Positions 27,888 through 37,476 of a stretch of 55,574 nucleotides of DNA are shown here, in pieces (position 1 is the stretch's first letter; each line of letters starts with the position of its first letter). The notes beneath the pieces are model-generated. The model was not told the DNA's origin and did no database searches. It was given only the letters and a program-made list of their open reading frames with translations. The translations under genes and the position numbers were made by a program. Source of the DNA: Dehalococcoidia bacterium UBA2158. Lineage in GTDB: Bacteria > Chloroflexota > Dehalococcoidia > Lucifugimonadales > UBA3495. The stretch spans positions 63,499 through 119,072 of the forward strand of contig DCWQ01000051.1 in NCBI GenBank assembly GCA_002328185.1, written 5' to 3'.

Positions 27888-28325
27888 TCAGAAAAGAGGG
27901 ACGATCGAACCCTTCTTGCGGTATTGCTTGTCTTCCGATGTTCCTGTGGTATTGAAGTCGTTGACTATCCGGTAGATGCGCCGCATCTCCTGGTCGACGG
28001 ACCGCTTGAAGAAGTAGGGCGGGACCCACACTCCGCCAAAGGCCGAGACCACTTCCGGGTAGTCGTCGATAACGAAATCGGGCTCGAAAGGCACGCCCAG
28101 CTCGTCTAGACGCTCGTGGAAGTGGTGAGTGGGCTTCTCGTATACTCCGCTCACATATGGGTTCAGTTCGAATTTGTTGACAACTTCCCAACGCTCACCC
28201 ATCCCGGACCAGATATAGATCTTGTGCTCTTCATCCAATAACGCCTGGAAAGTTTCCTTGGTATCCGGCCTCAGGCTATTGTCTAACCCGAGGATGGTGT
28301 AATCAACATCAAAAAAGATATTCAT
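27888..28325 (-). CDS. HAD-like hydrolase
   Basis: A 145-residue HAD-superfamily protein without a large cap. Motif I is DVDYTILG (nucleophile Asp6 and Asp8), motif II the serine in IYIWSGMGER, and motif IV the acidic pair in FVIDDYPEVV. The motif III lysine is not obvious, possibly KPTHH. It likely dephosphorylates a small phosphate ester. It ends 25 bases before mutL on the same strand. Confidence 0.75.
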   Translation of the reverse strand: MNIFFDVDYTILGLDNSLRPDTKETFQALLDEEHKIYIWSGMGERWEVVNKFELNPYVSGVYEKPTHHFHERLDELGVPFEPDFVIDDYPEVVSAFGGVWVPPYFFKRSVDQEMRRIYRIVNDFNTTGTSEDKQYRKKGSIVPLF

Positions 28326-28444
28326 CGGCTGCTAACGGGCCCTCTTTTTCATTATGTTCCAGAAGAATTGATCTCACGGATTAGGATTATAGCCCAGGCA
28401 TCCCGTAGGTTTATTGTTTCAGATATGCCGATTATGTCCATTAT

Positions 28445-28804
28445 TTAACCGGCTTCGGCGATGGCTGCTTCGACTGCGGCATTCCCGGCTCCGACCATCA
28501 ATTTGTCGCCCACTTTAATCAGGGGACGGCGTATCAATTTTGGCTCCTGGAGCATCAGGTTGACCATTTCGTCATCGGAGAGTTCTTTGTCAGCCAAGCC
28601 CAGCTTCTTCAGGCTGGGGCTGCGGCGCGCGAACATGTTCTCGGTGCCAACCACGGCGCCCAGCTCACGGATCTCCGATTCGCTGAAGGTCTCTTTGAAG
28701 AAATCCCGATCCGCGACCTCAAGCCCTTTCTGCAAGAGCAACTCTCTTGCTTTGCGGCAGGTCGATCAACGGGGCCACCAGTAGAATTCGACTTTCTGGC
28801 TCAA
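28445..28804 (-). CDS. ArsC/Spx-family selenoprotein, Sec at residue 13
   Basis: A 119-residue thioredoxin-fold protein of the ArsC/Spx/YffB family. A TTG at 28804 with GGAGG upstream starts MSQKVEFYWWPR, then TGA at 28766-28768, then STCRKARELLLQKG and on in frame. The TGA sits at the catalytic cysteine of the family motif (Cys-x-x-Cys before RKA), giving Sec-Ser-Thr-Cys. The C-terminal family features are intact: LIRRPLIKVGDKL, where R binds the oxyanion. A 7-bp SECIS-like hairpin follows. Role: arsenate- or thiol-redox enzyme; true arsenate reductase activity is unproven. Without Sec, only a truncated 98-residue frame would be called. Confidence 0.88.
28732..28750 (-). promoter_or_regulatory. 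Bacterial SECIS-like hairpin of the ArsC/Spx selenoprotein
   Basis: On the minus strand GCAAGAG and CTCTTGC form a perfect 7-bp stem around the loop AGTTG. The loop starts 22 bases after the TGA and has G as its second base, as in known bacterial SECIS elements. Confidence 0.75.
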
Positions 28805-29000
28805 CGAACCTCCAAAACCCTTTGGGAGATTGGGTTATAAGGCCGGATTTCAAAATCCCCGGCGTATTTTATACCCGCAAGGGGCCTTGAGAAAAGAGGG
28901 TTATGTTTCTGGTTCATTGGCCTCAGGTTGGGATCTACTTCTAGAAACCTTGCACCCATGTCGCTCTTGGCCTAGTTAAAGGTCTGCTAAGATCATGCTT

Positions 29001-29205
29001 TGAAGATTCTTCGGCTGACGCCTCAGAATGACAGTGCAAAGGGTCTGAAAAAAAAGCGCGGACGTTCTTGACAACCGCACTTTTTTGCAGTTTCGAGTAC
29101 GACTCGCACTGACGTCACCCTGAACGAAGCGAAGGGTCTGCCAAGGAGATGATTGGTAGATTCTTCATCGGCTTACGGCGCTCCTCAAAATGACAGTTTT
29201 AGGGC
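29001..29205. repeat. Two more family B repeats with a terminator between
   Basis: The gap 28805-29230 contains no gene. It holds family B pieces at 29001-29036 (GAAGATTCTTCGGCTGACGC then CTCAGAATGACAG) and 29116-29205 (CACCCTGAACGAAGCGAAGG, then TAGATTCTTCATCGGC and CAAAATGACAG). The second copy is more diverged. A terminator hairpin lies between them. Confidence 0.65.
29050..29086 (-). terminator. Bidirectional terminator after mutS
   Basis: AAAAAAGCGCGG pairs with CCGCACTTTTTT (one mismatch), giving a T-run on both strands. It ends mutS transcripts before the ArsC/Spx selenoprotein gene. Confidence 0.75.
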
Positions 29206-29230
29206 AACCTCTTTAGCATAAAGGAGAAGC

Positions 29231-31810
29231 TTAAACCCCTTCCTGGGCTTCTTTCTGAAGCTCGTAGAGCTTGTTGATGGCTTCCAGGGGCGTCAGGTTC
29301 GGGATGTCCAACTCTTGGAGCAATCCTTGCAGTTTGCCGCCGTCGTTGAACAGGGCCATCTGCTGCGCAGGTTCTATCTTCGCGCGGACCCGGCTGCCGT
29401 TTTGACTGCTCTGGGTCTCCAAGTCGGCCAGCACCTCCCAGGCCCGGTTGATTACGCCTTGGGGCAGCCCGGCCAGTTGGGCCACGTGGACGCCGTAACT
29501 CTTGTCGGCTCCGCCAGGCACGATCTTGTGCAGGAAGACCACCTTGTTGACTTCTTCTGTCACGGCAACGCTGCAGTTCCGCACTCCGGGCAGGCTGGCC
29601 GCCAACTGGGTCAGTTCGTGGTAATGGGTGGCGAACAGCGTCTTGCAGCCCAGCCGGGGGTCGTTATGGATGTGTTCGATCACTGAGCGGGCTATGGACA
29701 GGCCGTCGTAGGTGCTGGTGCCTCGGCCGATCTCATCCAGTATCACCAGGGAACGGGGCGTGGCCTGGTTCAAGATGGCGGCGGTTTCGACCATCTCGAC
29801 CATGAACGTGGACTGCCCGGTTGCCAGGTCGTCTTGCAGTCCAACTCTGGTGAAGATGCGGTCCACCAGACCGATGATCGCTTCGGACGCAGGCACGAAA
29901 CAGCCAATCTGGGCCATTAGGGTGATGATGGCCACCTGCCGGATATAGGTCGATTTTCCGGCCATGTTGGGGCCGGTCAGCACCATAACTCTGGTGTCGT
30001 CGTTGGAGAGATTAACGTCGTTGGGCACGTAGGCCCCGGTGTCCAAGACCCGTTCCACGACGGGATGGCGGCCGTTGGTGACCCGAATGGTGTTGCCCTG
30101 GTCCAACTTCGGGCGGACGTAGCCGTTCTCCACTGAGGCGTCGGCCAGACCTGTAAAGACGTCAAGCCTGGCGATGGCCGAGGCGACCCGGCTGATGGCG
30201 GCGGCCGATTCGGCCAATTGGCCGCAGACCCGGTAGTAGACGGCCCGTTCTGCTTCTTCCAGACGCTCTCTGGCGTTCAGCACCAGGGACTCGTATTCCT
30301 TCAATTCCGGGATGATGTAGCGTTCGGCGTTTGTTAGGGTCTGACGCCGGATGTACTCCTCGGGCACCTTATCGGCGTTCACCTTGCTGACTTCGATGTA
30401 GTAGCCGAAGACCTGGTTGTAGCCGACTTTGAGGCCTTTGATGTCAGTGCGCTCGCGTTCCCGCTGTTCCAGTCCGGCGATGAACTGCCGGGCATTGGTT
30501 GAAGAGCTTTTCAGTTTGTCCATCTCGGGCGCGAAACCGGGCCTGATGACGTTGCCGTCACCCACTACGCCCGTCGGGTCCGGGGCGATGGACTCTTCGA
30601 TGAGGGCACACACCTCGGGCAGCGGGAGTAATTGGCTTTGGAGCCACGCCACGTGTGGGCCGTCCAGCAAATCCCGTAGGCTGGGCACGGCGGTCAAACC
30701 GTCCTTCAAGGCGATCAATTCCCTGGGAGCGGCCGTGCCGGAACCGATGCGCCCGACGATACGCTCTAGGTCAGAGACCTTATTCAGAGCGGAGATGGAA
30801 TTCATCCGCTTCAGGCCGTCCAAGTAGAAGTGGTCCACGGCGTCCAGGCGTCGTTCCAGCTCCGGCAGGTCCAAGAGGGGTTGGCCCAGCCACTGACGCA
30901 GCAGCCGGCCGCCCATGGGCGTTTTTGTGCGGTCCAGAGCCGCCAGTAGAGATAATTCTTTGCTTTCGTTGCGGCCGGCGGCAAAGAGTTCCAAGTTGCG
31001 GCGGGTCTGATGGTCCAGGGCCATGAAGCTACCGGTGGCGTAGATGACCAGATTGCCCAGTTTTAGTTTGGCGGCCTTCTGGGTGCGGGCCAGGTATTCG
31101 ACGATTGTCCCGGCGGCGGCTATGGCCAGGTACATACCCTCGCAGCCAAATGACTCCAAGGTCAAAATCTCGAAGTGGGACAGGAGCGCTCGGCGGGCTT
31201 CGTCTGGGTGAAACATCCGGGATTCCACCGGCGTCAACTCGTAGCTAGGGCTGTTACCGTTGTTTTGGTCGGTCCAGAGTGGGAGGTCGCCGGTATCCCG
31301 GACAAGCACCTCGGCGGCTTCGATGCGTTCCAGTTCCAATGGCAATTCTTGGAGAGCTAGTTCAGTGGCCGAGAACTCGCCGGTAGTGATGTCGATGTAG
31401 GCCAGCCCGGCTCGCCCATCGTGTTCTGAAACGGCGGCCAGGTAGTTGTTGGTCTTGTGGTCGAGGAGCGCCGATTCGAGAACGGTGCCGGGGGTTACGA
31501 CTCGGACCACGTCCCGGTCAACCAGACCTTTGGAGGTGGCGGGGTCGGAGGTCTGTTCGCAGATGGCGACCCTATGTCCCTTTTTGATCAGGCGGGAGAG
31601 GTAGCTATTCAGAGAGTGGACTGGCACCCCGGCCAGGGGGACCCGTAGGCCCTTGCCCATACTCCGGGACGTGAGGGTGATCTCAAGTTCTTTGGCGACG
31701 AGCACGGCGTCGTCGTCAAAGGTCTCGTAAAAATCGCCCATCCGGAACAGCAGTATCGCGTCCGGATGTTCGCCCTTGATCTTGAGGTATTGGCGGCGAA
31801 TCGGTGTCAC
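29231..31810 (-). CDS. mutS: DNA mismatch repair protein MutS
   Basis: An 859-residue MutS. The mismatch-recognition motif is present near the N-terminus (LLFRMGDFYETFDDDA). The ATPase has Walker A GPNMAGKSTYIRQ, Walker B DEIGRGTSTYDG, and the signature STFMVEM. It finds base mismatches and recruits MutL. GTG start with GGAAGAG upstream. It is separated from mutL by the repeat region and two small genes. Confidence 0.97.
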   Translation of the reverse strand: MTPIRRQYLKIKGEHPDAILLFRMGDFYETFDDDAVLVAKELEITLTSRSMGKGLRVPLAGVPVHSLNSYLSRLIKKGHRVAICEQTSDPATSKGLVDRDVVRVVTPGTVLESALLDHKTNNYLAAVSEHDGRAGLAYIDITTGEFSATELALQELPLELERIEAAEVLVRDTGDLPLWTDQNNGNSPSYELTPVESRMFHPDEARRALLSHFEILTLESFGCEGMYLAIAAAGTIVEYLARTQKAAKLKLGNLVIYATGSFMALDHQTRRNLELFAAGRNESKELSLLAALDRTKTPMGGRLLRQWLGQPLLDLPELERRLDAVDHFYLDGLKRMNSISALNKVSDLERIVGRIGSGTAAPRELIALKDGLTAVPSLRDLLDGPHVAWLQSQLLPLPEVCALIEESIAPDPTGVVGDGNVIRPGFAPEMDKLKSSSTNARQFIAGLEQRERERTDIKGLKVGYNQVFGYYIEVSKVNADKVPEEYIRRQTLTNAERYIIPELKEYESLVLNARERLEEAERAVYYRVCGQLAESAAAISRVASAIARLDVFTGLADASVENGYVRPKLDQGNTIRVTNGRHPVVERVLDTGAYVPNDVNLSNDDTRVMVLTGPNMAGKSTYIRQVAIITLMAQIGCFVPASEAIIGLVDRIFTRVGLQDDLATGQSTFMVEMVETAAILNQATPRSLVILDEIGRGTSTYDGLSIARSVIEHIHNDPRLGCKTLFATHYHELTQLAASLPGVRNCSVAVTEEVNKVVFLHKIVPGGADKSYGVHVAQLAGLPQGVINRAWEVLADLETQSSQNGSRVRAKIEPAQQMALFNDGGKLQGLLQELDIPNLTPLEAINKLYELQKEAQEGV

Positions 31811-31948
31811 TACCCAACTCTTCCCGTTCGGTTGCGCTAGGGGATTACACCGGGAATTCTACTACCATTTTCATCCGGTGGGGGCATCTTGCGGTCACCG
31901 GGTGGTTATTCGTTCGCGGGTGGGAGGTTGCTTCCTCTAGTTTGGAAG

Positions 31949-31990
31949 GCCCTCACCCTAACCCTCTCCTGTGAGCGGGAGAGGGTATTT
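31949..31990. repeat. Family A hairpin repeat
   Basis: CCCTCACCCTAACCCTCTCC then GGGAGAGGG form a hairpin with loop TGTGAGC, followed by a T-rich run, so it could also terminate transcription. It is the fourth of five family A copies. Confidence 0.7.
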
Positions 31991-32014
31991 TTCTTTCTGC
32001 GTGGGGTTTAGAGG

Positions 32015-32794
32015 CTAGGGCTTCCAGAAGCGTTCTTCTATGAAATTCCAACCTTGCGAGGGGAGTTTTTCTTTCATCTCTTCGATCATGCCGGGGTGGC
32101 CGCAGGCGTAGACTTTAGTGTCGTCTTTGGGAAGATCGAATTTTGCCAGGTATTCCTCGGCGATGGCGTTGACCCGGCCGGTGACTCCGGTCCAACCGTT
32201 GTTCCGATCCTCGGTGGGGCGGCTAATGGTGGGCACGAACTTCACCACGTCAGGGTATTTCGCAGCCAGTTCGGCGAATTCAACGTCGTAGGTGAGCTCG
32301 TCGACATAGCTGGCCCCGTACATGATGTAGAAGACTTGCTTTTCAGAGGCGCCGTCGGCACCGCCTTCATGAAGGTACTGGCGCACCATACTCATGGACG
32401 GGGCCACGCCGGTGACGGTGGAGAGCATGAAGTGGTGGTGCATCTTCTGATCTTGGACGAAGATTCCCTTGGCCCTGGGGCGGACGGACATCTTGTCGCC
32501 TAGTTTAAGGGCCCACATCTTGGGCGTAAGTTCGCCGTCGGGCACCAACTCCACGAAGATTTCCAGAGTGTCTTCGTAGGGGGCCGAGACGATCGAATAG
32601 GCTCTTTCTATCTTGCCCAGGCCCAGGGTGCAGTACTGGCCTGGCTTGAAGTCGAAATGCTCTGAAGGCTGCAGTTTGATGACCATCAGGTCTTCAGTCA
32701 TGTCCCGGCGCTCCACCAGCGTCGCCGTGGGGAAAGCCGGGTTGGGAGTAAGATCGGGAGCGCCGCCAGATTCCTGGGTTGTTACCTCTGCCAT
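32015..32794 (-). CDS. Ferredoxin-NADP+ reductase-like FAD oxidoreductase
   Basis: A 259-residue FNR-fold flavoprotein. The FAD motif is RAYSIVSAP; the NAD(P)-binding lobe has TGVAPSMSMVRQYL, and the C-terminal nucleotide-binding motif is VYACGHPGMIEEMK, ending in FIEERFW with a terminal aromatic residue that stacks on the flavin. It moves electrons between NAD(P)H and ferredoxin or flavodoxin. ATG with AAGGAG. It lies 75 bases after nuoG-like on the same strand, probably one operon. Confidence 0.88.
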   Translation of the reverse strand: MAEVTTQESGGAPDLTPNPAFPTATLVERRDMTEDLMVIKLQPSEHFDFKPGQYCTLGLGKIERAYSIVSAPYEDTLEIFVELVPDGELTPKMWALKLGDKMSVRPRAKGIFVQDQKMHHHFMLSTVTGVAPSMSMVRQYLHEGGADGASEKQVFYIMYGASYVDELTYDVEFAELAAKYPDVVKFVPTISRPTEDRNNGWTGVTGRVNAIAEEYLAKFDLPKDDTKVYACGHPGMIEEMKEKLPSQGWNFIEERFWKP

Positions 32795-32869
32795 CGTGAC
32801 TCCTTGAGCAAGTCGTTACCCGCTGATTATCCAAACTCGGCTTTTCTGGCCAAGTCCCAATCCAATGCT

Positions 32870-35692
32870 CTAGTCGCCCTTGTTCACGCGGGCCCGGCGT
32901 ATATCTAGTCCCGGCACCCGGGATGCTGGCTCCATCTCTTCGGAACTCTGGAGGTCCACCGCCAATTGCCCAAATAGGGCCGTGGAGGCTACGACGCCCA
33001 CGGGAACGGCCTCGTTGATGCGGGCCAACCCGGTAAGCCGTCCGATAGCCATCTCAACCACCACTTGGCCACCTTCCTCGATCGACATCGAGGCGGCGTC
33101 AGCGGGGTTCAATTCCACGATCTCGTCTCGCTGGATGCTGTTGCGCCGTCCTTGGACTATCTTGATCTCCCGTTCCTGCTGTAACAGGACTCGGCCAGGC
33201 ACGAACCACAGCGGATAATCGGTGTCCGTCGCGTCGGCACCCGACACGAAGACCGGCGTGATTGGCTCTGCTCTCCGGTCCTTGAAACCATTTTCGTACA
33301 GGACCGACGAGCCGCTGCCGTCTTGCTGGACCGGCCACTGCAGGCCCCGGTCCTCCCGGCTGGCGTAGAGCATCTGGGTCGGCTGGGGGCTCTTCAGATC
33401 AGTCTTGAACACCAGGCCGCCCTGGTTGGACAGGGCCTGGTAGGAAACGTTTTCGTAAACCGGCGCGACCTTGGCTATCTCATTCATTGTCTCAGAGGGT
33501 GACGCCAGTAGAAAGCCAGGCGCTCCCATCTTGCGGGCCACGTCGCAGATCACTTGCCATTCGGGGCGCGCGCCGTTCTCGGGCAGGTCACGGCCCGGCT
33601 TGAGGCGCTGGATACGCCGCTCCAGGTTGGTGAAAGTGCCGTCTTTCTCGGCGAAGGTGGCGCGGGGTAAAACAACGTCGGCCCGCTGGGCGGCGGCGCT
33701 CAAGAATGAGTCGCAGACCACCAGAAATTCCAGGTTGTCCAGGGCAGCCAAGCCGTCGCCCAGCTTGCCGTTTATGAAGTTGGGGCTGTCTCCGATCAAA
33801 AACATAGACTTGACCCGGCCGGAAGCGGCGCCGTCGACGATGTGGGTCAGACCCAGTCCCGGTATCTCGGAGATGGAGGTGTCCCAGAGGGCCTCCAGTG
33901 CCTGCCGGTCCTCGGGGTTGGATACATACCGGTATCCGGGCAGCCGGTCGGGCACGCAACCCACGTCCCAAGCGCCCTGTTCGTTGGCGCCGGGGCGCAT
34001 GGGGTAGATACCCGCGCCGGGTTTGCCGACGTTGCCGGTTACCAAGGCCAGATTGACCAAGGACAGAACGCAGTCGCGGGTCATATTCCGTTGGACATTG
34101 TCCGAGGCGTAGACCAGCGCGCCCGTTTCGGCTTCGCCGTAGAGGCGGGCCGCCTCGGCGATGTCGGCGGCGTCCACCTGGGTCGTCTTGGCTATTTCGT
34201 CTAAGTCCAGGGCGCTCAGGGCGTACTGGAAGGTGGCCGGACTCTCGCAGTTCTCGGCTAGCCAGTCGTCTTTCTGGAAGCCCTGGTCGATGACCGATTT
34301 CAGCAGTACGCCAAGCAGCAGTTGTTCAGTGCCCGGGGCGGGGCGCAGCCATACGTGGGCGTACCGGGTCAGTTCGACTTCCCGGGAGTCGATGACCACC
34401 AGTTTGGCGTTTTTCCGGGCGGCCCGTTTGATGGCCACTCCCACCACGTTGTGTTCCTCGGTGACGTTGCTATTGAAAACAACGATGCAGCCGGCCTGCT
34501 CCAGGTCCCAGATGGGATTGGTGGCCCCGGCGTAACCCAGCGACTGCTCCAGCCCCCGGGTCAACTCGGGCTGGGTGTCGGAAGTCTGGTCGACATTGTT
34601 GGACTTCATGGCCGTGCGGGCGAATTTCTGGGCCAGATAATGCTCTTCGTTAGTGCTGTTGGGCGAGGTCAGAAAAGCAAACGACTCACCGGAATAATCG
34701 GCCAGTCGCGCAGCAACCACGTCCATGGCCTCGTCCCAGGTCGCTTCAACCAGTTGGCCGTGGCGGCGGACCAGAGGGGTCTGTAGGCGGCTGACGTCGT
34801 TCACGAATTGGAGGCCGAACTTGCCCTTGAAACAGGCTTGGCCATGGTTGGCCGGAGAATTGATCTCAGGGATGGCCCTGATCAGGGTGCCGTCGCCGTC
34901 GTATTCAACGTTCATCTGGCAGCCCACGGGGCACAGCGGGCAGATGGTGCGCTCAATCTTGCGGGGTTTGTCCCATTTGTTGTCCCGCTCGACTAACGCG
35001 CCCACCGGGCAGACGTCGATGCAAGCGCCGCAGAATTCGCATCCTGACTCCAGCAGGGACGTGCCGAAGGACGTACCCACCAAAGCCTGTCCGCTGCGCT
35101 CGGTCATGCCGATGGCGTCGTCGCCGCGCAGTTCTTCGCAGGCGCGGACACAGCGTGCGCAAACGATGCACAGGTTGTAATCTCGGTCGTAGAAGGGGTC
35201 GGCTACTTCCAGGGGAATCTGCCGGTACTTGTACTGCAGCGGCGATTCCAGGTTCACGCCCAGGTAACGGACCGTGTCTTTGAGTTCGCACCGTTCGTTC
35301 TTGGGGCAGGTGACACAGCGGTCGTTGACCGAAACGTGACGCAAGCAGACGTTGGTGGGGCCGCAGATGTCGATGCGATGGCAGGTCAGGCAGCCGTTGG
35401 GGTGCTCGGCGATGAGCATCTCCATGACCGAGCGGCGCAGTTCGTTCACGTCCTTGGACTCGGTCTGGACCTTCATGCCTTCGGCCACGGGCAGGGTGCA
35501 AGCGGCGGGGAAGCCTCGCTGGCCCTCCACGCTAACCACGCACATGCGGCAAGCGCCGTAGGACTTCATCCCAGGGTGATAGCACAGGTAAGGAACGTAG
35601 ACCCCGGCGTCGATGGCCGCTTCCAAGACCATCTTGCCAGTCTCGGTCTTGACCTCTTGGCCATCAAAGGTGATTGTGATTTCGTCGGCCAT
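32870..35692 (-). CDS. nuoG: NuoG-like iron-sulfur/molybdopterin-fold subunit
   Basis: A 940-residue protein. Ferredoxin-like 2Fe-2S: CxxxxxxxxxxxC at YLCYHPGMKSYGACRMC and a later Cys; then a His/Cys cluster, two 4Fe-4S motifs (CIVCARCVRAC; CEFCGACIDVCPVG), then CPLCPVGC and a molybdopterin-oxidoreductase domain. The usual Cys/Sec that ligates molybdenum in formate dehydrogenase (after NNVD) is absent, here replaced in QTSDTQPELT, so it is not an active FDH. It most likely serves as NuoG, moving electrons from NuoEF. It is cotranscribed with nuoE and nuoF. Confidence 0.88.
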   Translation of the reverse strand: MADEITITFDGQEVKTETGKMVLEAAIDAGVYVPYLCYHPGMKSYGACRMCVVSVEGQRGFPAACTLPVAEGMKVQTESKDVNELRRSVMEMLIAEHPNGCLTCHRIDICGPTNVCLRHVSVNDRCVTCPKNERCELKDTVRYLGVNLESPLQYKYRQIPLEVADPFYDRDYNLCIVCARCVRACEELRGDDAIGMTERSGQALVGTSFGTSLLESGCEFCGACIDVCPVGALVERDNKWDKPRKIERTICPLCPVGCQMNVEYDGDGTLIRAIPEINSPANHGQACFKGKFGLQFVNDVSRLQTPLVRRHGQLVEATWDEAMDVVAARLADYSGESFAFLTSPNSTNEEHYLAQKFARTAMKSNNVDQTSDTQPELTRGLEQSLGYAGATNPIWDLEQAGCIVVFNSNVTEEHNVVGVAIKRAARKNAKLVVIDSREVELTRYAHVWLRPAPGTEQLLLGVLLKSVIDQGFQKDDWLAENCESPATFQYALSALDLDEIAKTTQVDAADIAEAARLYGEAETGALVYASDNVQRNMTRDCVLSLVNLALVTGNVGKPGAGIYPMRPGANEQGAWDVGCVPDRLPGYRYVSNPEDRQALEALWDTSISEIPGLGLTHIVDGAASGRVKSMFLIGDSPNFINGKLGDGLAALDNLEFLVVCDSFLSAAAQRADVVLPRATFAEKDGTFTNLERRIQRLKPGRDLPENGARPEWQVICDVARKMGAPGFLLASPSETMNEIAKVAPVYENVSYQALSNQGGLVFKTDLKSPQPTQMLYASREDRGLQWPVQQDGSGSSVLYENGFKDRRAEPITPVFVSGADATDTDYPLWFVPGRVLLQQEREIKIVQGRRNSIQRDEIVELNPADAASMSIEEGGQVVVEMAIGRLTGLARINEAVPVGVVASTALFGQLAVDLQSSEEMEPASRVPGLDIRRARVNKGD

Positions 35693-35748
35693 TCTACAGC
35701 CTCTATGTTCTTCCGGCCAGGTCGTGACCGGCCATTAGTCTGGTTAAG

Positions 35749-37476
35749 TTAGCGGCGGGACAGCGACGGTGAGAACCGGGGCTCCAAGCAAGTCCCGGTC
35801 GGACAGTTCCGGTCCGTTATATGGGTGTCGAATTCCGGTCCGAAGTAACGCAGGGCCGAGGACACAGGGTTGAAGCCCAGTTGCCCGTGGCCGCAGAGTG
35901 AGCCGGCCTGCATGTTCTCGCCGATGCTCCTCATGAGTGTCAGGTCTTCGGACGTGCCTTCCAGATTACATATGCGTTCCAAGACCTCCAGCAGATGGCT
36001 CATGCCCATCCGGCAAGGGAAGCACTTTCCGCAGGACTCGTACTGGCAGAAAGATATCAGCGAACGGGTCAGATCAACGATGCAAACGCTGTCGTCGGCG
36101 GCGATCAAGCCTCCGGAGCCTACAATCGCTCCTGCCGCCCGTAAGATTTCAAAGTCCAAGAGAATGTCGACATTGTCCGCGCCCAGCACGCCGCCCAAGG
36201 GGCCGCCGGTCTGGAGGAATTTCAGAGTTTTTCCGTCTTTCATGCCCCCGGCCGCTTCGTAGATGACATCTTTCAGGTTGATGCCCAGGGGCATCTCCAC
36301 CATCCCGGTGTATTTCAGATTACCGGAGAGGCACAAGATGACGGTGCCGGTGCTGGTGTCGTGGCCAATGCCGGCGAACCACTCGCCGCCCTTGGACACG
36401 ATCTCGGGGACGTAGGCCAGTGTTTTCACGTTGTTGATGTTGGTGGGTTTGCCGAAGAGGCCGACTTGGGCCGGGAAGGGCGGGCGGAACCGGGGCATAG
36501 CCCTCTTGCCTTCGATGGCCTCCATCAGCGCCGATTCCTCGCCGGCCACGTAAGAGTCGCCGGTCAGCGCAATCTCAATCTCGTAGCTGAAGTCAGAGCC
36601 CATGATGTTATCGCCCAGGAAGCCCAATTCCCGCGCCTGGTCTACGGCGGCCCGGCAGCGGTCGATGGGGCCTTCATGTCCGTGCCGAATGAAGATGTAT
36701 CCCTTGCTCGCCCCAGTGGCGTACCCGGCGATGATGACGCCTTCGACGAGGGTGTTGGGGTCGCTCTCAAGGATGTTCTTATCGTTGAAGGCACCGGGGT
36801 CGCCTTCTTCGCAATTGCAGAGGACATATTTTTCGGTGGCCGGGTTACCAGCCAGGAAGCTCCACTTGGTTGCTGTCGGAAATGCCGCTCCGCCCCGTCC
36901 CCTGAGTCCTGAAGCCTTGACCTCATCCAGAGTTTGTTCTCGATCCAGGTTGGTCAGGGCCTTATGCAGACCCCCGTAGCCGCCGTTGGCCACGTACTGA
37001 TAGATGTCCATCGGGTCGATATTGCCGGCGTTCCGGAGGACGATGCGGTTCTCCCAGATGCGCATGGGGTGTTGGTCCAGGTCGGGTATGCTGTCTGGGA
37101 CCGGGGCATCGCTGCCCTCTTGGGCCAGGTAACCCAATGCCTTGGCGGCCACGGGAGTTCCGCCAAAGACGTGAGAATAAATAATCTCGGCCACGCTGTC
37201 TGGGTCGACATTGCCGTAGAAGATGCGGTGTTGGCCGGGAAGTTGCACGTCCAGCAGCGGTTCGGCGAAACAAAGGCCCAGGCAGCCGACGCGGCTGACC
37301 TCGGCTGATATGCCCTGTTTTTCCAACTCTGACTCGACAGCGTGGGCCACTTCGAATGCTCCGGCAGCCTCGCCGCAAAGGGCGGTGCCGATGCGTATCC
37401 AAGGGCGCTCGCCGGCAATTAATGCCTGCCAGCGGTTCCCGGCCTCGATGCCGATTTCCAAGAAACTACTAGGCAT
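35749..37476 (-). CDS. nuoF: NADH-binding diaphorase subunit NuoF with N-terminal 2Fe-2S domain
   Basis: A 575-residue NuoF. Residues 1-120 are an extra thioredoxin-like 2Fe-2S domain (GTALCGEAAG and VGCLGLCFAEP), as in HndC/HydB-type proteins. The core has the FMN/NADH region (LRGRGGAAFPTATKW, GEESALMEAIEG) and the 4Fe-4S motif ESCGKCFPCRMG. It takes electrons from NADH. It overlaps nuoE by 8 bases. The extra domain is the form seen in hydrogenase- or FDH-linked bifurcating modules. Confidence 0.95.
   Translation of the reverse strand: MPSSFLEIGIEAGNRWQALIAGERPWIRIGTALCGEAAGAFEVAHAVESELEKQGISAEVSRVGCLGLCFAEPLLDVQLPGQHRIFYGNVDPDSVAEIIYSHVFGGTPVAAKALGYLAQEGSDAPVPDSIPDLDQHPMRIWENRIVLRNAGNIDPMDIYQYVANGGYGGLHKALTNLDREQTLDEVKASGLRGRGGAAFPTATKWSFLAGNPATEKYVLCNCEEGDPGAFNDKNILESDPNTLVEGVIIAGYATGASKGYIFIRHGHEGPIDRCRAAVDQARELGFLGDNIMGSDFSYEIEIALTGDSYVAGEESALMEAIEGKRAMPRFRPPFPAQVGLFGKPTNINNVKTLAYVPEIVSKGGEWFAGIGHDTSTGTVILCLSGNLKYTGMVEMPLGINLKDVIYEAAGGMKDGKTLKFLQTGGPLGGVLGADNVDILLDFEILRAAGAIVGSGGLIAADDSVCIVDLTRSLISFCQYESCGKCFPCRMGMSHLLEVLERICNLEGTSEDLTLMRSIGENMQAGSLCGHGQLGFNPVSSALRYFGPEFDTHITDRNCPTGTCLEPRFSPSLSRR

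Noticed and set aside
32870..35692. NuoG-like protein as a catalytic formate dehydrogenase or a fourth selenoprotein
   Set aside because: The Mo-ligand position is neither Cys nor TGA, and the frame is continuous.
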